In this document: positions 48,365 to 60,346 of the stretch, in pieces | Layout: the number at the start of each line of letters is the position of its first letter | Position numbering within the stretch: the first letter of the stretch is position 1 | Made by a program: the position numbers and the translations under genes | NCBI GenBank assembly: GCA_032622095.1 | Contig: CP136068.1 | Location: forward strand, 49,098,443 to 49,162,442 | Origin: Siphonodentalium dalli | Taxonomy: Eukaryota; Mollusca; Scaphopoda; Gadilida; Siphonodentaliidae | Length of the DNA stretch: 64,000 bases | Reading direction: 5' to 3' | Notes under the pieces: generated by a model | Seen by the model: the letters and a program-made list of their open reading frames with translations, nothing else | Database searches by the model: none | What the model was told of the DNA's origin: nothing

Positions 48365-49387
48365 GGTTGTTGAGATCTGGCCATTCAGTCATTTTTAAGT
48401 TCCCAATATTCCAGGAATATCCATTAGGCAATGGGGCATTGTATTTCCGAGAAAACGGTGTTGAGGCTTTTCATTGGTCAATTGATTCAGTCTTGTGACA
48501 CAAACTGTTTATCTCCATATGATTGGCTACAGCATGGTGTCATGTGATATCTGCATTTCTCGCACATACCTATATGAATAGTACCACTGATGCACATTTT
48601 TCATTTAGGATGAGAGCTGTTTACTTGTTGTCCGGTCATAAATGATATAGTTTCACACATATGCATGCATAAATTGACTGAATTTCTTCCGTATACACCT
48701 TATAGCATTATGGTTATTCTATTTTGTGGAATTAGTGAAGAATCACCAAAAGAGTAAGTGCTTCAACAGCTAAAAGTGGCCTACATTTTATGTTTATTAA
48801 TTCAACAAATTTTAGTTATTCTTCGGAGCATCAATCAAATTACTCATATGCTGTCATGGTGTATTTTTTATTGAAATCACTTCTCTTTAAAAATATTGGG
48901 GCCCCACATATGCACTAAGACAACATTGAAATGTGATCAGGGTTCCATACCTCGAGTTTCAACATGATTTTTTGATGATGGACCAAATTCCTCGCTAATA
49001 TTTGTAAAAACATGAGTCAAACAAAGTTGTAAACATTTTATTTTGTCAGCATTTGACAATATAGAGTTATGCCGCTTGCATCGCCAAGAAGTAAAACGAA
49101 ATTTGCGCATTTGTAACCTTAAGTCTGATTTGTGGGCCCAAATTTGGATAGATAGCCTTGCGGTGAATCTTCAATGATGTATTAAAATTTTCCTCCTCCT
49201 GATATATGTGATTTAGAGCTTCCTCTTTCCAATGGTATATACTACAGTCACAGTACAGTGTCAGAAGCACATGATGTCACAAATTTTTGCCCGGTTTCCG
49301 ACACAGTTACCTTGCTATCGCCACCAGCATCCAATGCATTGAAAAGGGTTGATAGAGAAAATCTTTAATAAAAGTTTTTTGAATTGT
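48365..49387. other. No gene seen
   Basis: Mostly unique AT-rich sequence. A 67-codon minus frame at 49067-49270 has no recognisable domain. Confidence 0.35.
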
Positions 49388-49770
49388 TTTTATGTGTACC
49401 CATACCATAGTATGGTACACATAGTGTTAATGTCCGGATTGACCACTTGTTGTTCGTCCGTCTGTCCATCCATCTGTCTGTACATCCGTACATTGTATAT
49501 GGGTTTCTCAGCCCAAAATACAGATCGAGTTTGAATATGGGTTTGATCCGAGTTTTTTTTTTACAGAGTTATGGCACTTTTTCGACTTAGAATTCACGCA
49601 TGCTGCCATAACTCAAACTTTTTTTATCTGATTTTCACCAAATATGGTATGTGAGTATCTCAGTCCAAAATACAAATCGAGTTCAAATATGGGTTTGATC
49701 TGATTTATTTTAAAGGAGTTATGACCCTTTTTCGAGAAGAAAATTCTGAATTTATCAATTTAAAAAAAAA
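49388..49770 (+). repeat. Stem-loop/CCGTC-class repeat, third hairpin type
   Basis: The hairpin TGTGTACCCATACCATAGTA with return TGGTACACA is followed by CGTCCGTCTGTCCATCCATC. Two body units contain CAGTCCAAAATACAAATCGA and GAGTTATGACCC-type blocks. Confidence 0.65.
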
Positions 49771-50439
49771 AAATATTAAAAAACTTTTATAATAATAAAA
49801 AAAATTATTTAATTAAAAATAAAATTTGTCATTGACACTGTAATTTGTTTTAGTTTTATACCATTAATTAGGTGTGATGTCTTGAAAATATGAAGATTTT
49901 ATTGCAATAGTTGCACGTAATATAATGATATCAATAAATTACCATGTGAACATCCAATATCCAGAGTATATGAAAGTACCTTTAATAGATGTCATTCCAA
50001 GTGAAATCTGTTATTAATTGAGTAATGACATATGGTACAGAGCTCTAGGGGGTGGTTGTATGAAGGTAAAGATAAACAACCTGCTGGCTAGATAATTGTT
50101 TATCCTATCTGTCAAATTGTTTAATGGCTAAACCATTGGATCTCACAGTGAGAGGTCCTTGTGTGAATAGAGACAGAGTTATGAGATTTAAAACGACTCC
50201 CCCCCCCCCCATCCCAAATACTTTAACCCCTTGTTAAGACAAATTATTTGAGCTTTTGATTTTATGTTGGGTACTGATATATGGATTACTGTGATCATAT
50301 CTTTGACCAATTATCAGTTAAAAATATAGCTAATCTCTATTACCAAATTATTGGTTAAACATCTGCCGAATGTGATCGGCCTCTTGTTTATGTTTACCCA
50401 TAGTGTAGTCTAGTATAGGGACATGTAGCCAGGAGTTTT
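49771..50439. other. No gene seen
   Basis: A-rich then AT-rich sequence; a C run near 50190-50203. Confidence 0.3.
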
Positions 50440-52110
50440 TAGCTCATCACTCCTCGTCCGTCCGTCCGTTGTACCGTCTGTCCATCCGTCTGTCTGTCTG
50501 TCCGTCCGTCAAGAATCATCTTCTCCGCCAAAACTGTAAGACGGAACGGGTTCATATTTGGTGTGGATGTTCCCTAGGTGAATCACATTCAGATTTGTTC
50601 AAATGAGGTCATCAGGTCAATTAGTTGAGAAAGCAGGGCCACAACTCTATTCCTTCGTAGTAATTCTTAGAACGACTTTTTTCCAGAACTATAAGGCCGA
50701 ATGGGTTCATATTTGGGGTGGATGTTCCCTATGTGACTCACATTCAGATTTGTTCAAATGAGGTCACCAGGTTGGTTAGTTGAGAAACCAGGGCCATAAC
50801 TCTTTCCCTCCATAGTAATTCTTTTAAACATCATCTTCTCAAATACCATCAGGCCAAATGGGTTCATATTTGGTATGAAGGATCCTTGGTTGACTGGGGT
50901 TCAGATTTGTTCAAATGAGGTCACTGGGTCAAATGTGGGTGGGGCCAGGGACATAACTCAAAACAAAAAAATTCAGATTAAACTCTTTAACCAAAAAAGA
51001 AAAGAATAGGAAAGAAATGACATATTAAAAAATAAAAGAATATTTAAAAAAAACTGTGGAATTTCCCTTCTAGGAAGTTTCTATATCCCCTAATTTGCAG
51101 AAGATAAAATCATAATTGAGGTGCCCAATGGGTGAACATCACCAACTTTAACTGGGGAACTTCAATCTTATCCTAGGTCTGCCATAGCAGTTGAGGGCCT
51201 TAGCAGAATGAGGTCCCCAGACTCGGGGCACAGAGGGTGAATTTAGTGATGCTAGCCCACTGTGGGGGATAGCATCACTAAATTCACCCTCTGAGGACCT
51301 CATTCTGCAAGTGACAGACACACTATCACACTATTTCAAGACTTGATTGTATAATACATTGTGTTGCTTGAGGCCAGGCATGCACAATGTAGGAACAGAC
51401 ATGCTTTTAGTGATGTTATCCCACACAGCGGGCTAGCATTACCAAATTCACCATCTGGAGACCTCATTCTGCTTAGGCCTCACCTTCTGGGAAGTATCTA
51501 TAGTATCAAATTTACATTGTTGTTAGTTAAATTTCCCTTCTAGGAAGTTTCTATATCCCCTAATTTTCAGAAGATAAAATTAATAAATGAGGTGCCCAAT
51601 GGGTGAATATCACCAACTTCAACTATTTCACTACATAGTGATTCTTAAAATATGTTTGCAAGAACTAGTTGGCTTTATAGCATGGAATGTTCTTTCTTGA
51701 CTGCAATTCAGATTTTTTTAAATGGGGTAACCTGGTCAAATAGGGGTCAAGCGAAGGACAGTTTCCCCCTTGATATGCTTCCTTCACAAGGACCATCAGG
51801 TCTATTTTACTGATATTTATGATATATGTATGAAGGGTTCTTTGGTGTCTGGGATTCAAATTTATTCAAATGGGGTCACCAGGTAAAATAGGGTGGGACC
51901 AGGGACATAACTATATGTCTCTATAGTAATTCTTAAAATGTCTTCTCAAGAGAGGTTGGACTATTTAGCTTACATATAGTATGGAGGAATCAGGAGGATC
52001 CTTTAGTGACTGAGATTCAGATTTGTTAAAATGAGGTCAACCTGTCAAGAAATGGCGGTCTATGGGGAGTTAACACTTTTGTGTCTAATAAAATCATTGA
52101 AATACCAAAT
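50440..52110 (+). repeat. Stem-loop/CCGTC-class array, interrupted
   Basis: It starts TTTTTAGCTCATCACTCCTC, then repeated CCGTCCGTC/TCTGTC. About 155 bp units recur at 50518, 50673, 50831 and, after an interruption from about 50957 to 51628, at 51651, 51785, 51938 and 52100. The interruption holds parts of the two-hairpin MITE family. Confidence 0.6.
51060..51625. mobile_element. Two-hairpin MITE family, rearranged copy C
   Basis: One full palindrome (51202-51308: GCAGAATGAGGTCCCCAG to CTGAGGACCTCATTCTGC) is followed by half of another (about 51405-51472). The spacer block TTTCCCTTCTAGGAAGTTTC is present twice (about 51062 and 51531). Ends and TSD are not resolved. Confidence 0.6.
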
Positions 52111-52996
52111 TCATTAAAACATCTACCTTGGAATCACCTGACTGATTAGTCTGACATACATGTATTGTGTTTTGGGTCCATGGATAATTGGGCTTCAAAC
52201 ATGTCTAAATGGTTTTAGAAAAAGGCGCTTGTGAGATTGGAAATTTCCAACAATTGAGAAAGTTTGAGGTGTCGGTTGTGAAATTCCAACCTAAGACTTG
52301 GGAGTCTGGAGCCCGGTCTGGAGGGGACTTGTTGAGCTGGAGGAGGCGGGTGATCAGTTGTGTACAGTTGGCAATTTCAAGGTGGATTTTCACCAATCTA
52401 CATACTTGAAGTCTCTCTAGCCACATATCCTGTTTAAATCTACTTCTTTTAAAGTGATTATGAAAAGTGCTGACTGTTGTGGTCTCCAGAGTCCCAGTCT
52501 TATCAGTCTTTACAGTCTGGTGAGCGACCCCACAGTCATTGACTGTCTTGTTCTGGCTTTCTTCCAGTTTCCAAACACAGTCACATTGCTATAGGTACGT
52601 TGACAATTATTCAATTTTGATAAACCTGCTACGTAATGTCCAAGATTACAAGGTGCAATCTTTCGTACCCTATTTTTTTTTTATCAAAGGACTGTCTTGC
52701 AAAGGGCATGCAGGGATGGGGTTGGAGAAAATTACATGTGTTTTGTTCGGGTTTTCTGTTCTAGAGTTATTTATCTTTGTTTATATGGTAATGTTGATTT
52801 TTTTTGTCCGTCCTGTCTGATATCTCAGGCACGGGTTATCAAATCTGCTATCCTGATTGCTTTCAAAATAGAGACAAATGACATTGTTTGCATTTTCCAT
52901 TCTTGAGTTATTCTTCTTTGTTTATCTGTTTGTCAATGGATCCGTGCCGATACCTTAGTCTGAATGAGATTTGATAAGGATGTTCATCATCACCTA
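52111..52996. other. No gene supported
   Basis: Short open frames at 52205-52426 (both strands) and 52539-52906 show no recognisable domain. 52740-52990 resembles the repeat at 41750-41950. Confidence 0.35.
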
Positions 52997-53186
52997 CAGT
53001 AATGCCCTAAGCAATCAACTCCTTAAACACAGCAGAATTATGGAAATATGGCTTGTTGCCGTTCATCAGAAAGCTCTCGGGTAGAGCTTTCCGATGAATG
53101 GCAACAAGCCATATTTCCGACTAAATCCTGAAAAGTTACCCATAATTCTGCTGTGGTTAAGGAGTTTATTACTTAGGGCATTACTG
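52997..53186. mobile_element. TA-flanked long-hairpin MITE, copy 6
   Basis: TA at 52995-52996 and 53187-53188. The left arm has lost the GGATTTAGTCGG block; the right arm is complete. Confidence 0.8.
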
Positions 53187-53220
53187 TACCAACATGTTCA
53201 AGTGCCCCTATATACCTACA

Positions 53221-53296
53221 TGTTCCTGTGTCCATATTTAAATGTTCCTGTGTCCCTATCTAAATGGTCCTGTGTCCCTATCTAAATGGTCCTGTG
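53221..53296. repeat. 22 bp tandem repeat, about 3.5 copies
   Basis: TGTTCCTGTGTCC(C)TATCTAAA restarts at 53221, 53243, 53265 and 53287. A less similar unit may precede it. Confidence 0.8.
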
Positions 53297-53599
53297 TACT
53301 CTGATATTCCATGACAATGTACCCACCCCTTGTTCTGTGGCTCTGCTAATATGCTATGATATTTAATACCGCACTCTGCAGTAACAAATGCATTCAAGAA
53401 TGCCTCACTTATATTCAAATCAAATGAATCAAACTTATATGGCCTTTGTACCAGAGATATAATATCTCTGGCCTTACTATAGTGGTATGTCATTCATCAA
53501 TTGAGTTTTGTTCACCCATATATAGACATGCAATAGTATTTCTGGGAAATAGGTGGCTTAGCTCCTCCCATCATTTAGCCCACAAGTCAGTAACAAGCT

Positions 53600-54028
53600 C
53601 AAGCCTGAGTTTAGTGTGCCTGTCATATGCAAAATGAGCATAGTGGGCTAGCGTCACTAAATTCACCCTCTGGGGACGTCATTCTGCTGAATAGGCCTCA
53701 TCTTCTCTGGGAAATTTCTTTATTATCAAATTTCTATAGAAACTTCTTCACATAGGTTCTATTTCTTTTTTAGTTTAGTTTCTCAATATCCCCAAATTGG
53801 CAGTTGACACATTGCATAATCGAGGTTCCCAATGGGTGTACATCACAATTATCATCATTTGGGACCTTCAATATGAGTCTATGCCTCCCATAGCAGATGA
53901 AGCCATGCCGAATGAGGACCCCAGAGTGTAAATTTGGTGATGCTAGCCCATTATGCAGGATAGCGTCACTAAATTTACCCTCTGGGGACCTCATTCTGCA
54001 AACGACAGTCACACTAAACTCAGGCTTG
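53600..54028. mobile_element. Two-hairpin MITE with 8 bp TSD, copy D
   Basis: AACAAGCT (53592-53599) and AACGAGCT (54029-54036) flank it. TIR CAAGCCTGAGTTTAGTGTGC. The left hairpin has lost part of one arm; the spacer is in the opposite orientation to copy B. The 80-codon minus frame at 53770-54012 is repeat-derived. Confidence 0.8.
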
Positions 54029-54295
54029 AACGAGCTTTGTGTTATTGCACTTATACATGCTGGTAATTATCATAAAGCTGAATGAAAAGTGGCTTGTTAT
54101 CTTGTTATCAAGTACATTACTGCATCAGGAATTCATTTTATATATCCTTATATCACAGTTTATAGATGTCCCTAGGTACCAGTACTGTGGTTTGTGGTCA
54201 TTATTGCAGGACAGCACATTCCATTTAGTGAGTTTTTTATACTTAGTTTTGCTTTGGACAATTGGGGTTGGAACATTTTAGGGAGGTTCTACAAT

Positions 54296-54545
54296 CAAGC
54301 CTTGAAATAGTGTGTCTGTCATTTGCAGAATGAGGTCCCCAGATGGTGAATTTAGTGATGCTACCCCCGCATAGTGGGCTAGCATCACCAAATTCACCCT
54401 CTGGGGACCTCATTCTGATTACACCTCAGCAGAATGAGGTTCCCAGAGGGTGAATTTGGTGATGCTAGCCCGCTATGCGGGGGTAGCATCACTAAGTTCA
54501 CCCTCTGGGGACCTCATTCTGCAAATGACAGACACACTATTTTAT
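54296..54545. mobile_element. Two-hairpin MITE, compact copy E
   Basis: Two ~100 bp palindromes lie back to back (about 54326-54418 and 54428-54523) with almost no spacer. The ends are of a variant type (AAATAGTGTGTCTGTCATTT). The TSD is not clear. Confidence 0.7.
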
Positions 54546-55173
54546 GGACCATTGAGAAATGACTGGCACCCCAATGAACACTGACAATTGATTAAACATA
54601 AAAGTAAAAGTGTTTTACTTTCAACAATAACAGTTATGATAAAACATTTGTTGGCTGAATATAAAGTTGAATGAACTGTGGTTTGTTTTCTTGTTATGGA
54701 GTGTGATGTGTGAGTGACAGTGTGACTCAGGAATTTATTGTATATACTACCATACCCCCCACTTACAGACACTGTGGTTGTGGTTGATGTGTGTTTGTGG
54801 TCATTATTGCTCAATAGCACATTCCATTCAGTAAGATTTTCTACACTGGTAGTGTATAGTTTGCACAGTGGGAAGTCATGGTAAACAGTGTTAATTCTAA
54901 ACCATAACTCTAGAGGGAAGCTAGAATATTGTCGGGGATATGAGGGGGGTGTACTAGACTAAAAAGAAGGCAGGAGTCCTCACCCGATTTTCCAGCGATG
55001 GGAGATGTGGTGGGGCAGTCTTCGTATTTTGACAGGGCCTACAGACCCAAGCCCCATAAACATCCCCTTACCTGGTAAATGCATGGCCTTTTTATCATGG
55101 CCCATGGCCCCAGTACTTTTTAGAGACAAGCTGACTAACGAGAGATTAAAGTTGAATAAGGAACAAGTGAAAA
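54546..55173. other. No gene supported
   Basis: Open frames at 54542-54820 (minus) and 54980-55295 (both strands) are unsupported; the latter pair are mirror frames. Confidence 0.35.
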
Positions 55174-55700
55174 CAGGGTTCATACGCAGGTCTGAAATCC
55201 TGGAAAAGTTATGGAATTCGAAAATTTTGTTTCCATACCCTGGAAAAGTCTGGAAAATGGGACCTGTTCTCACCCAGTTATGGAAAAGGTCTTGAAAATT
55301 GGTGGGGGACTGGGAGAAGGTCCTGAAAAGTCATGGAATAATATAAAATATCAGTGCTGATTTAACTTACATGATGTCTAAATGACTGGCAACTAGCTGT
55401 TTGTTCAGGGATAATATATCACTGCAGCAAACATGGGGGAGGCCACGGTGATCAACCATGAAAACATATAAAAGCATAGACTTTATGGATGGTAAACCAA
55501 TAGCTACTCATCTTCCTATAATTCGAACACTAATTCCAGTGACCTTTTCAAAATAAGGAAATTGTAAAGTCTTTCCCAATTTTGTTTTCAAATTCCCTGA
55601 TGTGACGTATGGGAAAGTTATTGAATTTGTTCATTGAAAAGTCTTGAAAAAATGATCAGGAAGTCTGGAAAAGGTATGGAGAAGTTATGGAATTTTGTTC
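55174..55700. repeat. TGGAAAAGT-rich dispersed repeat
   Basis: It starts CAGGGTTCATACGCAGGTCT and is packed with CTGGAAAAGT, TTATGGAATT and CTTGAAAA motifs at both ends (55195-55345 and 55610-55700). The left end looks hAT-like, but no matching right end was found. Confidence 0.5.
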
Positions 55701-56875
55701 AAAGGTAGATAGAAAAAAAGTTCCACTCAGCAAACTAATACACAAAAACATGTTGGTATAAAATGTCATGATTGAATCATTCATGAAGACATCAACTTGT
55801 TAAGTTGTTAAATGTTCAACAAATAGTTGAAATGTGATCGAGTTGAATTTTAATATCAGTTTAAACTTCTTGAGATTGTGCTTATTATTTATGAATATTT
55901 TATGAAAAAGATATTGTTTATGCATAATACAAAAACACAATACAGAGACATTACAAAACGTCAGTACCGCCCAGCCCTAACGTAGGCCCCGTCATAGAAA
56001 ACATGAGGCCTTTGTTGATAGCTCTGAGCCTATTAGACAAACATGTAAAGCCATAATTGATAAAGTACAAGTAAACTCAACATTAATCGTGTGGAATTAT
56101 TTTGTTCTAATAATGATCTCTATAACTATAAGGATCTTTGCATGTAGCTGCAGGGAGCTAGTGATGACACAGGCACCCCCCCCCCCCCCCCCCCCCCAGT
56201 ATCTAGAGTGCCAGTGCGACTTTCCATAAAAGTTTAATTGGAATGCATATAAATATATAACCAGAGAAATTCAAATTCAATTTTATTTTCTTTCAAAATA
56301 CTTTATACACTGAAATTTTATCTATGCCTTATAGGACAAACTTGAGACAGAGTTTGAGGACCATACACCAACACTAGCTGATTCGATTCCAGATTAGATT
56401 TGCTATCTACATCTGCTGCCCAATTCAAAATTGTTTTGATTCTGCGGAAAATTAAGTGCCGATTCGATTTAGGGCATTGCTGTATGTTTTAGATGGTGGT
56501 GTTAAGTTTTCGGCCATAAAATCATAAGAGTGGTGATGATTCTATTTCTTATCAATTTCATTTCACTTTAATGATCTAGCTGTCAACTTATTAACTACAA
56601 TAAAACCAATATTGATCAATCAACCATGTCCTCGAGTAAGATATAGTCACAATGTTTCGTTTCCAATTTCGTCCAATACACATTACCCAAGGGTAAAAGT
56701 AGACTGGACCAGAAAGTACTGGACTGGGGGAGGTTGGAACCGGTCCAGTTTGCATCCCTAATTAAAGATGTAGAATTAACAGTTATATGGTGTCGAATCT
56801 GATGAGTTATCATTAAACTTTATGAAAAAAAGAAACTCAACGGAACAACAAGTAATGATGATGTTTGATATTTAA
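55701..56875. other. No gene seen; contains a poly-C run
   Basis: A run of 22 C at 56176-56197. A solo TTAGGGCATTGCTGTA near 56460-56476 resembles one end of the TA-flanked hairpin family. Otherwise unassigned. Confidence 0.4.
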
Positions 56876-57257
56876 CCCTTTACCCAACAGAAGGGCCCTG
56901 TGCCAATGCATTCTCTTATATATGCGAGTCGACCATAGGTCACCTCGCATATATAAGAGAATGCATTGGCTTAACACATTAAAAATTATAAAATTGTTAA
57001 AGAATGTAAGAAAAAATGGTAAAAAGTGTTAAAAACAGATTTTTTTTAGGCCAATGCATTCTCTTATATATGCGAGGCGACCTATGGTCGACTCGCATAT
57101 ATAAGAGAATGCATTGGCACAGGGCATAACTGTAACTATCACAATGTGGTCAAGGAGCCGGTTCCAATGATATCCATATTTGTATGGTTCTATTGAAACA
57201 GACCGAAGATATTTTAGGCTGTTGAAGCTTTATTTGGCCGGTTTGTTGGGTAAAGGG
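56876..57257. mobile_element. piggyBac-type TTAA MITE, copy 5, variant with two hairpins
   Basis: TTAA at 56872-56875 and 57258-57261. TIR CCCTTTACCCAACA, different from copies 1-4. The same ~66 bp hairpin is present twice (about 56903-56970 and 57049-57116), once in each orientation. Confidence 0.8.
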
Positions 57258-57261
57258 TTAA

Positions 57262-58180
57262 TGGCACATATACATGTAGTGTTGGGACATTATACAACAT
57301 TATCAAGCTGGAGAAAAGCTCTGATAAACATTACAAAGGTAATCAAAAAACTTGAGGGTCTGCACCCCCTTTCCATGGTCCTATCATGCAAATGCGGGAG
57401 AAGCAGAGGGAGACAAAAAAAGGCTGGACTTGGAACTCACCTCCCCCCCCCCCCCCCCCCCACTGACAAAGTAAGGAATAATTTGTCCTTCAAATATCCT
57501 GCAGAATGTGTTTGAATTATGCATAGTTTATACAGCACTTAATTGTTTAAATTATTCTGGGAATATTCCTCAGACCTTGAATGATACCTAATATATTCTT
57601 TTCATTGGCCTGGATGCTTACCATAGGTTACAACAAACGATTTATCAGTATTGATATTTTAAACTCCACCCACCAATTTCCTAGTTATAAACACTGGCGG
57701 CTGAGCGAGCAGACACTTTTCAGGGTTATACCAGACAGTTGTTTTTATCAGTGTTAATTACAGTCTGGCATGTGTAAAACCCAGACAGTTATTCTTCTTT
57801 ATTCAAACATTTTTGCAAGAAAGTTTATACTACTGATTCAGTGGGGCAGCTGTGGCAATGAATTGTCATGGCAACAGGTATTGTATTTTTGTTAACATGT
57901 GAATTCTATGTATAAAGAAATAGTTCATAGTTGGATGCCTGTGAAATACTGTTATGTTCACTGCAATTTTGATACTGATAGGAAGCCTAACTCATTCATG
58001 GAAAATTTATTGGAATTTATTGACACTGTTTTGATTTGCGTCAACAGCCACTAGCTATCATCTACAATGTAGGTATGTTAAATTGTATCTGCAATAGGAA
58101 TAGGAGACCGTACAAGCACAAGACACTGAAAAGTTTTATTAGATTCATTATTTATCAACTACATTTTTTTTTTTTAAACA
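57262..58180. other. No gene supported; contains a poly-C run
   Basis: 19 C at 57443-57461 would encode polyproline in a 111-codon frame (57180-57515), but that frame starts in the MITE and has no recognisable domain. Confidence 0.4.
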
Positions 58181-58194
58181 AAAATGTCGTAGAA

Positions 58195-59320
58195 TATATA
58201 TCCATGGAATTCCTAGGATATCCTTGGAATTAAACGTTGGGAAAGTTAGGAAATTTCCGTGGAATTCCATGGATATCCTAGGATAGCAGACCTTGGAAAA
58301 CCATGGAAATCCTTGGGGCGGTATTGGAACGTTTTATGTTTAGGGAAACCATGGAATATCTTGGAAAATTTAACCGAGCTCATCAAGTATTTCCAAGGTC
58401 TGAGACGATAGGAAAGTTTGGTAAAGTTCAGAAAACCTTGGATGTGTACAGCAGCTTTACCAAACATTTCCGAACTTTACCAAACTTGAATCACAACTTT
58501 TCCAAGGATATCCGAGGATTCTTCCATGCTTTACCAAGCTTTACCATGCAAACTTGAATCATGACTTTTAATTTCCAATGATTACAAGGTTGCATCTGAC
58601 CTTCCTATGGCACTACAAAGACATCAACTTTGACCATATCATCATCTTTAATGATATAATATTGTGGAATTGACAACAATTTTAAACAATTCTATATAAT
58701 CATCCATGCTATTATTCATTCAAAGTTCACTTTTCAGTTAGAATTTTAAAATCTATTTAGATTGAGATAAATGGTACCAAGTAAATTGTATAGGATAATA
58801 TTTGGATATCTTTGTGGATCTGAAGTATTTGGAGTGTGATAAAAGAGTTAAATTAGATAAATTAGCTATGAACAAATAATGATAGATACAGTAGTTAAGC
58901 CTTGCAGATAGTGGTCCTGAAGAACATTATTAAATATGATGAAAATATTTGTTAAAATAATATCACTATAACAATATTCTATGAGTCAAATAGACAACAT
59001 TAGGGCCACACAACCAAATGTGACCTAGTCATGTGACAGTGGATTTGCTACTATTAAGGTTTACCAAACTTTTCTAAGTTATATACTAGCTTTTCCAAGG
59101 TTTGCTAATGTATACTTGCAACAACCCAGGTTTTCCAAGGTTTTGGTTCAGATGGCAACGTCGCAAAAACTATTGTTTTCTTGACTATACGTATGTTATC
59201 AAAATGCTGAAACCAAGGATTTCCATACTTTAATAAACTGTGATAGTTTTTGTCAAAAAAGCTCGGTTCAAAGCTTGGGAATCCTTGGAATATTCTAGGA
59301 TTTACAAATTAGTTTGGAAA
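58195..59320. repeat. Region with CCTTGGAA / TTTACCAAG motifs at both ends
   Basis: 58200-58560 and 59060-59320 are crowded with CCATGGAAT, CCTTGGAA, TTTACCAAACTT and TTTCCAAGG in both orientations. The sequence between them (58570-59050) is AT-rich and unassigned. It is probably one element with repeat-rich ends; boundaries are uncertain. Confidence 0.45.
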
Positions 59321-59329
59321 AGCCCGGAT

Positions 59330-59760
59330 TTCTTTCTTCTTTTTTTTTATCAGTCTGTTACATTTTGGTTTCTGCCGATAACTCCGGGCCAGTTTGGATT
59401 ATTTGATCAGAACGAAAGTTGGTATATGTCTTTTTCGGCGAAATATGCAATCAAATTTATAATATAGGTTCCATCCAATTGTGTTTACATGATATGCAGC
59501 CCTTAATTGACTTAGAATTTACACAATTTCACAATATTTTGGTTTCCGACCTATAACTCCAGATCTGATTGTTTGATCAGGGCCCAGGTTGGTATGTGTG
59601 TTTTTCAGTCAAAAATACAGGCCAAGTTTTAATATGGGTTTACATGAGTTACGATCAGAATTCTCCTGATTTAATAACACTATATATATATATAAACAGT
59701 ATTACAAGTCAAGAAACAGGCTCATTTTACCATGCCCCAACAATGCTCTTGTTAAAAATG
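59330..59760 (+). repeat. Dispersed repeat ending GCTCTTGTT
   Basis: TTTTGGTTTCTGCCGATAAC and CGATCAGAATT-type blocks in two units, then CCATGCCCCAACAATGCTCT. Related in layout to 34380-34640 and 40331-40735. Two 70-75 codon frames inside are not genes. Confidence 0.5.
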
Positions 59761-60346
59761 ACCTACATGGACGATACGTAATTTGAAGCATGTCGCTGGG
59801 GATCACATAGTCTCTAGGACTGTTTTCCTGTCATATAGCTGTGTGCAGATGATAATATATGTGAATTATTTGAATAACATATATAACGGTTCATACAAGT
59901 AGTATGGCTGCTTAGGCCAAAACAAAAAACTTCTCTGTTTCCGAAAACATTGGGATAATTTTCCAGACAGGCAGGGATTTTTTTGTTTTTACATTTTTTG
60001 TTTTTACATTTTTTGTTTTAAAACCTTTCAGCTGTGAGCGATATAATAGTGTAGTCACGGTCCCATAGATCAATGTGTATTGAATATAAGCCAAGCATTT
60101 GATAAAAACATGCTGTCCCTCAATTCATTCACTCTGCAGTAAGATCTCTACCAACTTTTTTGCTTTTGGAATTGAGAAAAATGATAAATATTCACATTGA
60201 CACTCAACACTAGTCACCAGGTAACTATAGACTAGCCTTCTGGAGAAAATTGAAAAAACAAATTGAGGCAGGCAAGAATATCTCAGCCAGACAGGGTATC
60301 GGAAACAAAGAGGTTTAAGGCTTGAGTAAAGAATAGACTACAGTAG
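59761..60346. other. No gene seen
   Basis: A small tandem TTTTTGTTTTTACA lies at 59979-60018. No other structure. Confidence 0.35.

Noticed and set aside
56176-56197. Poly-C runs here and at 57443-57461 as possible functional tracts
   Set aside because: Simple homopolymers with no surrounding structure; lengths are prone to sequencing error.
56460-56476. Possible seventh copy of the TA-flanked hairpin family
   Set aside because: Only one end-like word (TTAGGGCATTGCTGTA) is present; no partner arm was found.
57180-57515. 111-codon frame with a polyproline stretch
   Set aside because: It begins inside a TTAA MITE and the prolines come from a simple poly-C run.
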